Source: CAVQAH01 sp963784195
GTDB lineage: Bacteria > Acidobacteriota > Vicinamibacteria > Vicinamibacterales > 2-12-FULL-66-21
Direction: 5' to 3'
NCBI GenBank assembly: GCA_963784195.1
Contig: CAWARA010000018.1
Span: forward strand, 1-64,000
Length of the DNA: 64,000 bases
How positions within the stretch are numbered: position 1 is the first letter of the stretch; each line of letters starts with the position of its first letter. Positions 1 to 8,896 of the stretch are shown here, piece after piece. The notes beneath the pieces are model-generated. The model worked only from the letters and a program-made list of their open reading frames with translations, made no database searches and was not told where the DNA came from. The position numbers and the translations under genes are program-made.

Positions 1-1
1 T

Positions 2-142
2 CGCGATGGCATGCCCGCGTATCTCGAGTCATCGAATCCGCGAAACATCCCGCTCTACCAGCGGCACGGGTTCGAGATTATCGGAGCCATCCAGGCGGGA
101 ACATCGTCGACTGTGGTCCCGATGCTGCGTCGACGGCGCTGA
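2..142 (+). CDS. GNAT-family N-acetyltransferase, C-terminal end only
   Basis: The gene enters from outside the window and only its last 46 codons are visible, ending in TGA at 140-142. The segment reads YLESSNPRNIPLYQRHGFE followed by a basic tail. That is the usual last strand and helix of GNAT acetyltransferases: the S-N-x-x-N-x-x-L-Y-x-x-x-G-F motif that packs near acetyl-CoA. The substrate cannot be told from this fragment. The next gene lies on the other strand and converges on it 12 bp away. Confidence 0.75.
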   Translation, partial: RDGMPAYLESSNPRNIPLYQRHGFEIIGAIQAGTSSTVVPMLRRRR

Positions 143-154
143 AGTACACCCAAG

Positions 155-637
155 TCAGAAGAGAAAGAACGCAGCGAGAAAGATCGCCAGCATCGTGAAT
201 GCGATCGCGACCTTCACGACCGCGCCAACCAGGAAGCCGATCCAGGCGGCGACGCCGGCGCGTCCAGCGCGTCGGAGATCGCGGTGCGCGCTCAGCTCCC
301 CAAGGACGGCGCCCATGAATGGTCCAACGATGAGACCCGGCAGTCCGAACGCCAGCCCGAGCAGCGTCCCGACGGCGGCGCCGACCATCGCGCGCGGGCT
401 CGCTCCCATGCGTTTGACGCCTAGCATGCCGGCCACGAAGTCCACCGCATAGCTCGCCGCGGCCAGCAGGCCGATGATGGCAAGCACCCAGCCGCCTACA
501 CGCGTGAACCCGTCGGCCCACGCGGCGAGCAGCAGCCCGGCGAAGATGAGAATCGTGCCCGGCAGCGCCGGCAGCAGGATGCCCGCCAGGCCAACCGCAA
601 CCAGAACAGCCGCGATCACCCAAAGGACAACCGTCAT
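155..637 (-). CDS. DUF456 family membrane protein
   Basis: This 160-residue protein is almost entirely hydrophobic, with about four to five membrane segments. It contains the glycine- and proline-rich pattern GILLPALPGT near residue 20 and LGLAFGLPGLIVGPFMGAVL near residues 95-115, which typifies the DUF456 family. Members are inner-membrane proteins without an established function. Length is normal for the family. It runs convergently against the acetyltransferase and divergently from the PadR gene, so it is probably a single-gene unit. Confidence 0.75.
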   Translation of the reverse strand: MTVVLWVIAAVLVAVGLAGILLPALPGTILIFAGLLLAAWADGFTRVGGWVLAIIGLLAAASYAVDFVAGMLGVKRMGASPRAMVGAAVGTLLGLAFGLPGLIVGPFMGAVLGELSAHRDLRRAGRAGVAAWIGFLVGAVVKVAIAFTMLAIFLAAFFLF

Positions 638-716
638 GTCCGCGTAGGGTGACGCGAAACCGCGTCAGAGGCAACGAGAGATCGGCGTGCGTAGCGCCCT
701 CTGGCAGCGCTTCTCC

Positions 717-746
717 TTGACATCCTAGGAGTGCCGGCGCTAGATT
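717..746 (+). promoter_or_regulatory. sigma70-like promoter of the PadR-ADOP unit
   Basis: TTGACA at 717-722 and TAGATT at 741-746 are separated by 18 bp and lie 24 bp upstream of the PadR start codon, followed by the ribosome site AAGGAGAG. The -35 is a perfect consensus. PadR proteins usually repress their own promoter, so an operator probably overlaps this segment, but I see no clear palindrome. Confidence 0.55.
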
Positions 747-769
747 CTCTATGTCATTCAAGGAGAGTC

Positions 770-1111
770 ATGCCGCCAACTATCGAGCTGCTGCAAGGAA
801 CGCTCGACGTCCTGATCCTGAAGGCCATCTCACTCGGCCCTCTGCACGGGTACGGCGTGCTGCTCCGGATCCAGCAGGTGTCCCACGACAAGCTGAAGAT
901 TCAGCAGGGCTCCTTGTATCCCGCCCTCTACCGGCTGGAGCACCAGGGCCTGATTACGTCGGAATGGGGCGTATCGGAAAACAAGCGCCGAGCGAAGTAT
1001 TACCGCCTGACCACGGCAGGGAGGCGCCGGCTGCGCGATGAACTCGCGTACTGGCAGCGCCTGTCCGAGGGGATTGGGCTGGTGCTGTCGGCCGCGACCG
1101 GAGATGTCTGA
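770..1111 (+). CDS. PadR-family transcriptional regulator
   Basis: A 113-residue winged-helix protein. It opens with LLQGTLDVLILKAISLGPLHGYG and carries QGSLYPALYRLEHQGLI and KRRAKYYRLT, the classic PadR helix-turn-helix and wing. I chose ATG 770 because AAGGAGAG lies just upstream; an in-frame GTG at 731 would add an unlikely leader running through the promoter. It ends 20 bp before the ADOP permease. A PadR gene immediately before an ADOP permease is a recurring acidobacterial arrangement, and the regulator probably controls the pair. The ligand is unknown. Confidence 0.9.
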   Translation: MPPTIELLQGTLDVLILKAISLGPLHGYGVLLRIQQVSHDKLKIQQGSLYPALYRLEHQGLITSEWGVSENKRRAKYYRLTTAGRRRLRDELAYWQRLSEGIGLVLSAATGDV

Positions 1112-1131
1112 GATCGGCACGGAGGATTGTT

Positions 1132-3874
1132 ATGACGCTGCTCGCCAGACTGCGGTCGTTCATGGCCGCGCTCGTCAGGGGCCGCAGGATCGAACGCGAC
1201 ATGGAGGACGAGTGGCGCTTCCACGTCGAGGCGCGCGCCGACGCCCTGATGGCCGAGGGGATTCCCCGGGATCAGGCGGTGAGACAGGCGCGCAGCGAGT
1301 TCGGTGATCCGCTGCGCTGGAAGGAAAGCGGACGCGAGGCGCGGGGTCTACTGTGGATCTACGACGTGGGCGGTGACGTCCGCTACGGGCTGCGCCAGCT
1401 CCGTCGTGCGCCGCTGTTCGCGGCGACCGCCGTGATCACGCTCGCACTCGGCATCGGCGCCAATGCGGCAATCTTTTCGGTGCTCAACGGCGTCATCCTG
1501 CGGCCCCTCCCGTATCCGAAGTCCCGCCAGTTGATGTATGTGACCACACAATTCCCCAGCTGGGGCCAGCCGCAGGTCCCGTTGTCGGCGCCGGAATACC
1601 TGGAATTCCGCGAGGTCACCCGGTCATTTGCGGCGATCGGCGCGTGGGCGCCTGGCGCGGGCGAAGTGAATCTCACCGCGAACGACGGAGCCCGGCGCGT
1701 GCGTTCGGTGAACGTGGACGAGCATCTGCTGCATGCGCTCGGCCTGCAGCCTGCCCAGGGACGGTTCTTCGCTCGTGGAGAAACGGACCGGAGCGACCCC
1801 GCGGCGCCGCTGCCACCGCTGGCCATTCTTTCGCACGAGTTGTGGCAAGGCGCCTTTGGAGGGCAGCCGATCGTCGGCACGACGGTGGAGGTGAACAGCC
1901 TGCGGCGCGAAGTGATCGGCATCATGCCGCCTGGCGCCGATGTCATGGACATGCGGCCGGAAATCTGGCTGCCACTCGGGTTGAGCCCGCTCAATCCCGG
2001 GGACCGCCGCGCTCACCGCCTGTATGTGATCGGCCGGCTGAAAGACCACGTCACGGCGGAGGCAGCCGAAACGGAACTGCGGGTGCTCAACGACCAGTGG
2101 GGTGAACGTGTCGGCGTCACCGATCACATGTTCGTGCCGATGCCGGCCGATGCCGCGGCGCGGGCGTCGAATCCCGACGCCGGCCATATTCTGCAACTGA
2201 GGCCCCTCCACGATCAGATCGTAGGCTCTGCCAGCCGGGCGATCTGGACGCTCCAGATTGCCGCCGGATTGGTGCTGTTGATCGCCTTCGCCAATCTGGG
2301 CAACCTCCTGCTCTCGCGTGCGGCCGTACGCCGTCGTGAGCTGGCGGTGCGCACGGCCCTTGGTGCCAGCCGGCGACGTCTCCTGCGGCAGTTCATCACC
2401 GAAGGCGCACTGCTGTCGATCGCCGGGAGCGCACTGGCGTTGTGGATCGGCCGTTTCGGTCTGCACGCACTGACGCAGGCGTATCCCCGCGCTCTGCCGC
2501 GATCGACCGAGGTCAGCGTCGATTTACCCGTGCTGCTGTTCACCTGTGGCATCGCGATGGTGACCAGCCTGTTCTTCGGACTGGCGCAGCTTCGGCACAT
2601 CGGCGCGAAAGGTCTCGCCGTCACGCTCACGGAGGCCGGCGCCAAAGGTGCCGGCGGTGGGACACGCCGTCACGTGCGCCGCGCTCTGGTCGTCGGCGAA
2701 GTCGCCTTGGCCGTGATCCTCGTCATCGGCGCGGGTCTGCTCATCCGCACGGTGTACAACCTCGCGAACGTCGACGTGGGATTCGAGACGTCGCGCCTGG
2801 TGACGTTCTCGGTCTCGCTGCCGGACCGCACCTATCCGGGGCCCGGTGATTCGGATGCAGGCGTATCAGCGCGTGCTCGATGCCCTGCGCGCCGTGCCTG
2901 GCGTGGAGGCCGCGACGGCCATGTGGGGGCTGCCGCCAGACCGGTCTTCCGGCAAGTCCAATACACGTGTCGCTGACGCCACGGTCCCGTCAGCCGGACC
3001 GTTCCACGTCGTCGATTTCTATCAGTACGTGTTTCCCGACTACTTCGAGACGATGGGCGTTCCGATCGTGCGCGGGCGCGGCTTTCAGCCGGCCGATGCC
3101 TCGTCTGCGGGTCTGGTCGCGGTCGTCAACGAAAAGTTCGCAGACACGTTCTGGAAAGGACAAGACCCGATCGGGAAGCGCGTCAAGCCGTGCTGCAACG
3201 ATCAGACCCCGTGGTTTACCGTCGTGGGTGTCGCGAAGGACGTCAAGCAGGGGGGCGTCGCTCAGGAAACAGGTACCGAGCTCTACATGTCAGTTCAGCA
3301 GGTTGCGAGGCCCGCTCCGGGCCTGGGGATCGCGCCACTCAACCACGTGGTGCTGCGCACCACCCTCACACCAGCGGCACTGGCGCAGACCATCGAGCGC
3401 ACGGTCCGTGAACAGCTCGACCCGTCGGTACCGGTCGTCCGCCTCCGGGACATGGAGACGGTGCTGGCTGAATCCATCCAGCGGCCTCGCTTCCTGGCGC
3501 AACTCCTTGGGGTCTTTGCCGGCCTGGCGCTGCTGCTCGCCGCCGTCGGCACCTATGGGGTGGTCTCGTCCATCGTCGCGGAACGGCGGAGCGAGATCGC
3601 TATCCGGATGGCGCTCGGCGCGAATCGATCGAGCGTGCTCGCCCACGTCATGAGGGAGGGACTTGTCCTCACCGGTGTCGGTGTTGGTGTCGGGCTCGCG
3701 GGGGCCTTCGGTCTCAACCGGCTGATCGCGTCGCTGTTGTTCGGTGTGCGGCCGACAGATGTGTCCACGGTGGCCGGCGTGGCGGCCACGATGATCCTCG
3801 TAGCCGCGGTGGCCTGTTTGCTGCCGGCCTGGCGGGCATCGCGACTCGATCCGAGTGCGGTGCTGAGAGCATAG
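1132..3874 (+). CDS. ADOP-family ABC transporter permease (MacB/FtsX-like), frameshifted
   Basis: About 900 residues in the duplicated MacB/FtsX permease layout seen in acidobacteria (ADOP). A cytoplasmic N-terminal helix (ERDMEDEWRFHVEARADALM) is followed by a first membrane segment with LALGIGANAAIFSVLNGVIL. Then come a periplasmic MacB-type domain, three membrane helices around ELAVRTALGASRRRLLRQ, a second periplasmic domain, and a second set around EIAIRMALGANRSS. There is no ATPase in the gene or nearby. Reading passes from the first frame to the next near 2845-2860 (after LPDRTYPGPG, resuming at MQAYQRVLDALRAVPGVEAA), consistent with one extra base. The ribosome site GGAGG lies at 1120-1124. 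The transported substrate is unknown; macrolide or lipoprotein export is only a family guess. Confidence 0.85.
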
Positions 3875-3922
3875 GACACCGGCGTTCCTCTGCGCCGAGC
3901 GATCTCCTAGGCAGTCGCGACA

Positions 3923-4183
3923 TTAGGCAGGAATGTAGACCAACCTGATCACATCCTCGCCAATCCGATCATTAGCCAGAAGGCGGAGCGGCGGCCGGGG
4001 CCCGGCGAAATATGGCTTGCCGTGACCAAGCGCGACGGGGTGCAGGTAGATTCGATACTCATCGATCAGGCCAAGCTCGGTGAGGCTTTGCGCCAAGTTC
4101 GGGCCAGCAACTTCGATCTCGCCGTCGCGCTCGGCCTTCAGCTCGCGGATCGCGCCCTCCAGACGTCGCTCTTCGGGACTCAC
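3923..4183 (-). pseudogene. Dihydrofolate-reductase-like (RibD C-terminal domain) remnant
   Basis: The 86 codons encode the C-terminal half of a RibD_C / YwjB-type reductase: EIEVAGPNLAQSLTELGLID, then EYRIYLHPVALGHGKPYF. This is the usual strand-helix-strand that closes the NADPH fold. The N-terminal half with the substrate and cofactor loops is missing. In the same frame upstream, similarity continues weakly (PVIDRFAKVRG) to a stop codon near 4243 with no good start. I read it as a truncated, probably non-functional copy. Confidence 0.6.
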
Positions 4184-4220
4184 CCCGCGAACCTTGGCGA
4201 ACCTGTCAATAACAGGCCAT

Positions 4221-4322
4221 TTACGCTGCTTCTCGGATCAACCAGTTGCGGAAATCGTCCAGTGCGGCGAGCCGCTTCCAAGATCTCGACGAAATTCCCG
4301 TAGAGCGAAGCGCTTGCGAGTT
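4221..4322 (-). pseudogene. Possible tail of a LysR-family regulator
   Basis: A short open stretch ends RLAALDDFRNWLIREAA and then a stop. This resembles the last helix of GcvA-type LysR regulators, which often end in FRDWLLAEA-like sequences. A stop codon sits immediately upstream of the segment, and nothing else of the regulator remains. With the neighbouring reductase remnant it marks a small patch of decayed genes between the ADOP and ankyrin genes. The identification rests on about 17 residues and could be chance. Confidence 0.25.
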
Positions 4323-4375
4323 CTAGGGGGCGTGGATCATCCGGACCAGCGCCGGCGGCTCCAGCCACGCCGCCC

Positions 4376-5986
4376 CTAGGAGAGAAGTCTCGCAATCTCG
4401 TCGTGCCCGCGCTTGGTTGCCCACGCGAGTGGCGTGGCCCATTCCGGGTCGTCGGGCAGGCTCTTCGGCGCGCCGTGTCGGAGCAGGAACTTGACCATCT
4501 CGAGCTGACCGAACTTGGCCGCCCAGGCGAGCGGCGTCGAACGGAGGTGCTCATCACGCGCCGTCAGGTCGGCGCCAGCCTCGAGCAGTTTCTTCGCTTC
4601 CAGCAGATCGCCCTTGCGCGCCGCCTCGTGGAGGGGCGAGATGCGCAGCCAGTTGAGCGCGCGCGTTGGCCAGTCTTCACCCGTGTGTCCCTGCGTCGGC
4701 TTGGCGCCGTACGAAAGGAGCAACTGCTCCATGCGCTTGTCGGGGCGCAGTTCCTGCGACACCCACAGCGCGTCGCCCGAGCTTTCGACCGGCGGATTCG
4801 GAAAGGCGCCGCGCTCGAGCAGGAGCTTCGCGATGTCGTAGTGCCCATGGAAGACGGCCGAATAGAGCGCCTTTCCCTTGGGCGCATACTGCTCTTCCGG
4901 CAGATTGGGGTCGGCGCCGTGATCGAGGAGCACCTGCACGATGTCGATGCGCCCGACGGCGGCGGCATTCGACAGGGGCGACCCGACGGCGAGGTAGTAG
5001 CCCTCGTGCTCGCCAATCCTGTTGGCCAGAGACGGATCCTGACGGAGCAATTCGCGCACGCGGTCGATGTCGCCGATGTGACACGCAGTCGGCAGATCGA
5101 TGAACGCGCCGCGCGCCTTCAGGTGGGCCATGACGTGTGCGGCAGTCACCGGCCAGTGGCGCGGCACGTCGCGCCAGCCGCGGTAGAAGTAGTCGCCATT
5201 GGTCACGTGAATGGGCCGAGCGCCGTCCATCCTCTGGGCGTTGATGTCCGCGCCGCGCCGCAGCAGCTCGTCGATCGCGTCGAGCTGTCGCGTCATGGTG
5301 GCCCAGTGGATCGGCTGGCTGGACCGCTTGTCGCCCTTGCCGACGAGCGCCGGCTGCGCGTCGAGCAGCTCGCGCATCTGTTTCAGATCGTGCTCCCGCA
5401 GCGCCAACGCGACCGGTTCCCCCTGCGGCGATGCGTTGAACTTTGTGTCGAGCGTGTGCGTCAGCAGCTGCTCCATCTCCGTGTAGCCGCGATCGCGTGC
5501 AATCTCGATCGGATCATCGTCCATCCAGAGATCCAGCGGGTTGCAATCGTGCTCGAGCAGGAAGCGAACGACATCGATGCGATTCTCGCGCACGGCGAAG
5601 TAAAGCGGCTTGCGATAGTCGTAGTGCGACCGGGCCAGCGACGGATCTTTTGCGATGAGCGCTCGTACGGCTGTGAGATCGCCTGACGCACAGGCCTGAA
5701 TGAGCGCCCACACATCGGTGCCGCGTCCTTGCGACCACAGAAGTTTTTGATCGGATTTCAGCTCGGCTGGTTGCAGCATGCGGTTGGCCGGCTGCATGGA
5801 TTCAACGTGGTGTACCAGCTTCGGCCAACTCTCGAAACCGTACTCGCGCGCGAGCGCGTGCTGCGCCGCCGCCAGGTTCACCGATGGATCGGCGGCGCGC
5901 AGCGTGTCGAGATGTTCCCTGGCTTGCTTGCGGAGCTGCTCGAGCGACGGACGTTCCGGCAGATGTCGGCGAGGGGGAACGGACAT
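4376..5986 (-). CDS. Ankyrin-repeat protein
   Basis: This 536-residue protein has no signal peptide. The N-terminal 65 residues (PSLEQLRKQAREHLDTLRAA, then FESWPKLVHHVE) are the leader often seen on bacterial ankyrin proteins. Repeated 33-residue ankyrin units follow, such as GRIDIVQVLLDHGADPNLP, KGDLLEAKKLLEAGADLTARD and GQLEMVKFLLRHGAPKSLPD. There are roughly nine to ten units, some degenerate. It is likely a cytoplasmic protein-binding scaffold with unknown partners. The start at 5986 is supported by AAAGGAG 8 bases upstream on the coding strand. Confidence 0.85.
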   Translation of the reverse strand: MSVPPRRHLPERPSLEQLRKQAREHLDTLRAADPSVNLAAAQHALAREYGFESWPKLVHHVESMQPANRMLQPAELKSDQKLLWSQGRGTDVWALIQACASGDLTAVRALIAKDPSLARSHYDYRKPLYFAVRENRIDVVRFLLEHDCNPLDLWMDDDPIEIARDRGYTEMEQLLTHTLDTKFNASPQGEPVALALREHDLKQMRELLDAQPALVGKGDKRSSQPIHWATMTRQLDAIDELLRRGADINAQRMDGARPIHVTNGDYFYRGWRDVPRHWPVTAAHVMAHLKARGAFIDLPTACHIGDIDRVRELLRQDPSLANRIGEHEGYYLAVGSPLSNAAAVGRIDIVQVLLDHGADPNLPEEQYAPKGKALYSAVFHGHYDIAKLLLERGAFPNPPVESSGDALWVSQELRPDKRMEQLLLSYGAKPTQGHTGEDWPTRALNWLRISPLHEAARKGDLLEAKKLLEAGADLTARDEHLRSTPLAWAAKFGQLEMVKFLLRHGAPKSLPDDPEWATPLAWATKRGHDEIARLLS

Positions 5987-6875
5987 GACGATCTCCTTTC
6001 GGATATCGCCCGCGTCCGCTCGACGGGCTGAAAGAAGATCGCAAATTGTGACGGAGCCTGCGTCAGGTGGGCTCAGCCCTTCCCGCGGACGGGATGCGTC
6101 CTGTCACGCGAGCTGATTGTACGCACGATTCGACGGAGGGGGCAAATGCACGGATTTGGTGGCACCCGGGCCCGTCGACTGCGGCCGCGATCTGGCTGGT
6201 GATCAACAAGGATCGCGCTCCTCGCATCATTTTCCGAAGCGATCTGCTGCGGCGTGTTGATGTCCGGAAGAAAGCTCGCGATTCCATCGACCGGATTTCG
6301 AACCTCACGCCGCGCAATGGATGAGCCAGCGGAGATTGAGATCGGCGGGGTCGGCAATGGCTTCCGCCGCGCGGGGAGGTGACACGTCACCAGACGAGGT
6401 GCCGGAGGCCCTGTATCACTCCGACGTCCACGGTAACCGTTCCTGGCTCCGGCCCGGTTGGGCGATCGATGATGTCCGTAGCGACTTGGGCAAGAGCGCC
6501 GCATTCGACTGGGAGAACACCATCTTATCTTCGGAGGGTTGGACGGCGAGTTCTCCGATTCTCCGAGAAAAGGGAGGGTGGGCAGAGCGATTCGAACCCC
6601 GATTCGCCGAGCGAAAACAACCATTCCAACAAGAGAGGCATGCGCGTCACTCGCTCATGCCCGGGGCGGCTCAACTTGACGCAAATCACCGTCAGTCAAT
6701 GAATTGCGAGCCACTCGTAGGGTGGGTATACCGGTACGGGGATTTGCGAAAGGTTGGAACGTGAGATTCTGCGGGATTGCGGCCTGACGTGGCAGCGAGG
6801 GGCTCGGCGGTAGCGAATGCTATCGCCGCAGCTCGACAGTCATCTCCCTTCCACGCATCCAGCATACAGCTCCGG
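5987..6875. other. Intergenic region without a recognisable gene
   Basis: About 890 bp. Open frames here, including one of 147 codons at 6321-6764, have no family resemblance and atypical composition, so I do not call them. Near 6583-6605 a GATTCGAACCCC motif resembles the T-loop of a tRNA on the minus strand, but the T-stem does not pair, so it is at best a decayed tRNA end. At 6729-6744 lies an exact copy of the 3' end of the tRNA-Glu gene found at 8156-8227. Confidence 0.5.
6729..6744 (-). repeat. Copy of tRNA-Glu 3' end (possible attachment-site remnant)
   Basis: The 16 bases TACCGGTACGGGGATT are identical to 8156-8171, which is the discriminator base, acceptor 3' strand and part of the T-arm of tRNA-Glu on the minus strand. 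With single mismatches the match extends a few bases on both sides. It sits 1.4 kb downstream of the tRNA 3' end in the same orientation, as expected if something once integrated there. No integrase gene lies between the two copies. Confidence 0.5.
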
Positions 6876-7502
6876 CTACTCAGGTGCATGGCGCCAGTGC
6901 CGGCGACTCCGGAACCATGCGATCCAGCGGCGCGCGAGGACGTGCGTGACCAGCACCAGGACGAGGCCTATCAGCAGGGCACCCGGGATGATCCAGTAAC
7001 TCGTGTAAAACACGAGACCCTCGCGAACCCCTGGGAAATTGACGCCGCTGGATACCAAGATGCCGTCTGGCGTCATCCAGAAGCCGACGTTGTTCGGAAA
7101 AATCGGCTTCATGATCGCGATGATGATGAACGCGATGCCCATGGCGTAACCGACGAACAACCCGAACGCCGCGAGGAACGCCATCACACCCGTCGTGGCG
7201 CCGTGGAATAGCGACCGAAGGACCGCCATCAGCCGCCCGGTCGCCGCCGCTTCATCCATGACCAACTCGAGCGAGTACGCCTGTGCGACGCGCATCGGCG
7301 AACCGAGGCGCCGGAGAATCCCCTCCAGCGCGGCCCGTTCATCGGGGACGTCGCCCGCCTCCACTACCGCGTCCCGAATGTGTGATTCAACCTCGCGCAC
7401 CGCGTCGGCGGCGACCTCCGGCGACAGGAACGAACGGAGCGATCGCTCGAACAGGTACAGATAGCCGCGGACTCGCGATTCTCCGCTGTCGGTGAGCTTC
7501 AT
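6876..7502 (-). CDS. HAAS-domain membrane protein
   Basis: 208 residues. The N-terminal 85 form a helical domain (YLYLFERSLRSFLSPEVAAD, then VESHIRDAVVEAG and LEGILRRLGSPMRVAQAYSLE) of the HAAS/DUF1700 type that normally accompanies PadR regulators. Three or four membrane helices follow (residues 100-135 and 165-195) and then a basic tail. Its start codon overlaps the stop of the PadR gene by four bases (ATGA), so the two are translationally coupled. It probably acts as a membrane partner or anti-regulator of that PadR protein. The signal is unknown. Confidence 0.75.
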   Translation of the reverse strand: MKLTDSGESRVRGYLYLFERSLRSFLSPEVAADAVREVESHIRDAVVEAGDVPDERAALEGILRRLGSPMRVAQAYSLELVMDEAAATGRLMAVLRSLFHGATTGVMAFLAAFGLFVGYAMGIAFIIIAIMKPIFPNNVGFWMTPDGILVSSGVNFPGVREGLVFYTSYWIIPGALLIGLVLVLVTHVLARRWIAWFRSRRHWRHAPE

Positions 7503-7840
7503 GCGTCTCTCCCGGCCGCCTTCATCAGGCGCTCGATTTTGGTGGTGAACACCTGGAACTCACGGCACATGTTGTTCAAACGGCCGCGTCCGGCGGGCGT
7601 CAGCCGGTAGTACTTCCGGGGATGCGGCGCTTCGCCGGCCACCCATTCGGAGGTCAGGAACCCATCGCGCGCCAGCCGTGAAAGCAACGGATAGATGGTG
7701 CCTTCGGTCAGCACCAGATCCGTGAACTCCTCCAGATGGCGGATGATCTCGAGCCCATATCGCGGTCCGCCGGCGACTGACAGGAGGACCGCGAGCTCCA
7801 AGGTGCCGCGGCGGAGCTGTTCGAGCCAGTTCTCCAGCAT
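7499..7840 (-). CDS. PadR-family transcriptional regulator
   Basis: 113 residues. MLENWLEQLRRGTLELAVLL, LTEGTIYPLLSRLARDGFL and HPRKYYRLTPAGRGRL give the PadR winged-helix domain, followed by a short dimerisation helix. It is the first gene of a two-gene unit with the HAAS protein and overlaps it by 4 bp. Upstream, between 7841 and 7890, the DNA is unusually AT-rich (TATA-containing) and probably holds promoter and operator. I could not define a convincing palindrome. Confidence 0.85.
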   Translation of the reverse strand: MLENWLEQLRRGTLELAVLLSVAGGPRYGLEIIRHLEEFTDLVLTEGTIYPLLSRLARDGFLTSEWVAGEAPHPRKYYRLTPAGRGRLNNMCREFQVFTTKIERLMKAAGRDA

Positions 7841-8058
7841 CGCTTATACCTTGTACCGCATAGCATGATATACGGCATGGTAATCGCGCCGGTTCCGCCG
7901 CCCGCGATCAAAGATGATCGCGAGAGATGCTCGCCGGGCCGCTCCGGCTTGACACGGGAGCGAGCCTGTTACTTCGAGTGGAAAGTCACGTTCCGCGCGC
8001 GGCTCAGCGGCGAGGCGAACGGATCACACTTCATGGTCGGATGCGGCGTCCACTGGCG

Positions 8059-8076
8059 GTCCGGCTGAAGCCGGAC
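8059..8076. repeat. GGCT(A/G)AAGCC hairpin repeat, copy 1
   Basis: GTCCGGCT and AGCCGGAC form a perfect 8-bp stem around a GA loop. The same hairpin with an AA loop occurs twice at 17720-17774, and a GC-richer relative lies at 45265-45282. The family looks like a short dispersed palindromic repeat. Confidence 0.6.
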
Positions 8077-8103
8077 ACTACAACCGCGCTCTCGACGCGG
8101 AGT

Positions 8104-8151
8104 GAGGACTGCCGACTGTGACTGAAGACTGCCGACTGAAGACTGACGATT
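8104..8151. repeat. Heptamer array (GNNGACT)
   Basis: Successive units GAGGACT, GCCGACT, GTGACT, GAAGACT, GCCGACT, GAAGACT, GACGATT keep a 7-bp period with one 6-bp slip. The array lies directly downstream of the tRNA-Glu 3' end on the tRNA's coding strand. Confidence 0.6.
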
Positions 8152-8155
8152 GGTT

Positions 8156-8227
8156 TACCGGTACGGGGATTCGAACCCCGGTCCCGTGGCTGAGAACCAC
8201 GTGTCCTGACCCCTAGACGATACCGGC
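8156..8227 (-). tRNA. tRNA-Glu (anticodon CTC)
   Basis: The minus strand folds into a complete cloverleaf of 72 nt. The acceptor stem is GCCGGTA with TACCGGT (first pair G-U). The D-arm is GTCT...AGGAC, the anticodon stem CGTGG/CCACG carries loop TTCTCAG (anticodon CTC), and the T-stem CGGGG/CCCCG encloses TTCGAAT. The discriminator is A and CCA is not encoded. The D-arm sequence GTCTAGG...CAGGAC is typical of glutamate tRNAs. Confidence 0.93.
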
Positions 8228-8470
8228 ACTCGTCGACGAGAAGAGGATATCTTAACAAATTCGCGCGGACCCGAACAACCGGCTCAATGCCTGGTCGCCT
8301 TCTTTGGAATTTCCTGTCAATTTTCGAGCCTCGAACCTCGTCAGCGCGTCGCCGAGGTGGCGCTGACGGCCTTCCCGCCAGCGAACGCCGTCCACCAGCG
8401 AGGCATGCGTCGAGATCGAGAAGGAGCGGGCCGCGCGAGGCCGGCGGCGGGCTCTGGAGCCGGGCAGGCG

Positions 8471-8720
8471 GAGCTGGTCGACGGTGAAGATCTGGCCGCA
8501 CGCATTGCGCGCGGCCCCCCGTGCGAGGACGCGATTCCAATCGCTAGGCAGATCGCCGACGGTCTCGACGCCGCGCACGACCAAGGCATCGTGCACCGCG
8601 ATCTGAAGCCGGCGAATATCAGGATTAGATCCGACGGGACAGTCAAGATCCTGGATTCGGCCTGGCAAAGCCGCGGCTCCCACATCAGCGAGGCCTGCGA
8701 GGGTTGTGTTGACACCCGAG
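8471..8720 (+). pseudogene. Remnant of a Ser/Thr protein kinase
   Basis: Codons from 8471 give ELVDGEDLAARIARG, IARQIADGLDAAHDQGIVHR and DLKPANIRIRSDGTVKILD. That is the hinge, helix E and catalytic loop (HRDLKPAN) of a Hanks-type kinase, up to the D of the DFG motif. The reading frame then breaks: moving by one base restores FGLAK, but a stop follows soon after. The ATP-binding N-lobe is missing upstream. Acidobacteria carry many such kinases, so this is a decayed paralogue. The rest of 8228-8896 shows no recognisable gene. Confidence 0.7.
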
Positions 8721-8896
8721 GACGCCAAACGGACTCCACGAACGATCGCGAAGGCCACGACGACCACGATGCATGAGATCAGCAAACGTCGTGAACGTTG
8801 CGACCGCCGTGCTCATGGCGGGCGCCGTCGGCGCGTCGCAGTGGAGTTGAGATTTGGGAGTTAGGAGTCGACTGGTCCGCGACGTTCAGCAGCCAG

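Larger units (their letters stand above)
7841..8155. other. Intergenic DNA with a hairpin and heptamer repeats
   Basis: No gene seen. The segment contains the probable promoter of the PadR/HAAS unit at its left end, one copy of the GTCCGGCT-GA-AGCCGGAC hairpin at 8059-8076, and a heptamer array at 8104-8151 that runs almost into the tRNA gene. Confidence 0.5.

Noticed and set aside
2840..2865. Programmed ribosomal frameshift in the ADOP permease
   Set aside because: No slippery heptamer or downstream pseudoknot is evident, and many unrelated genes in the window show the same kind of one-base break, which favours sequence error.
6570..6640. Possible tRNA on the minus strand (GATTCGAACCCC motif)
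   Set aside because: The T-stem does not pair and no anticodon arm or acceptor stem can be folded. At best it is a decayed tRNA end.
6321..6764. Open frame of 147 codons in the intergenic region after the ankyrin gene
   Set aside because: No family resemblance, no ribosome site, and it runs through a tRNA-like fragment and the tRNA 3' end copy. Long frames arise by chance at this GC content.
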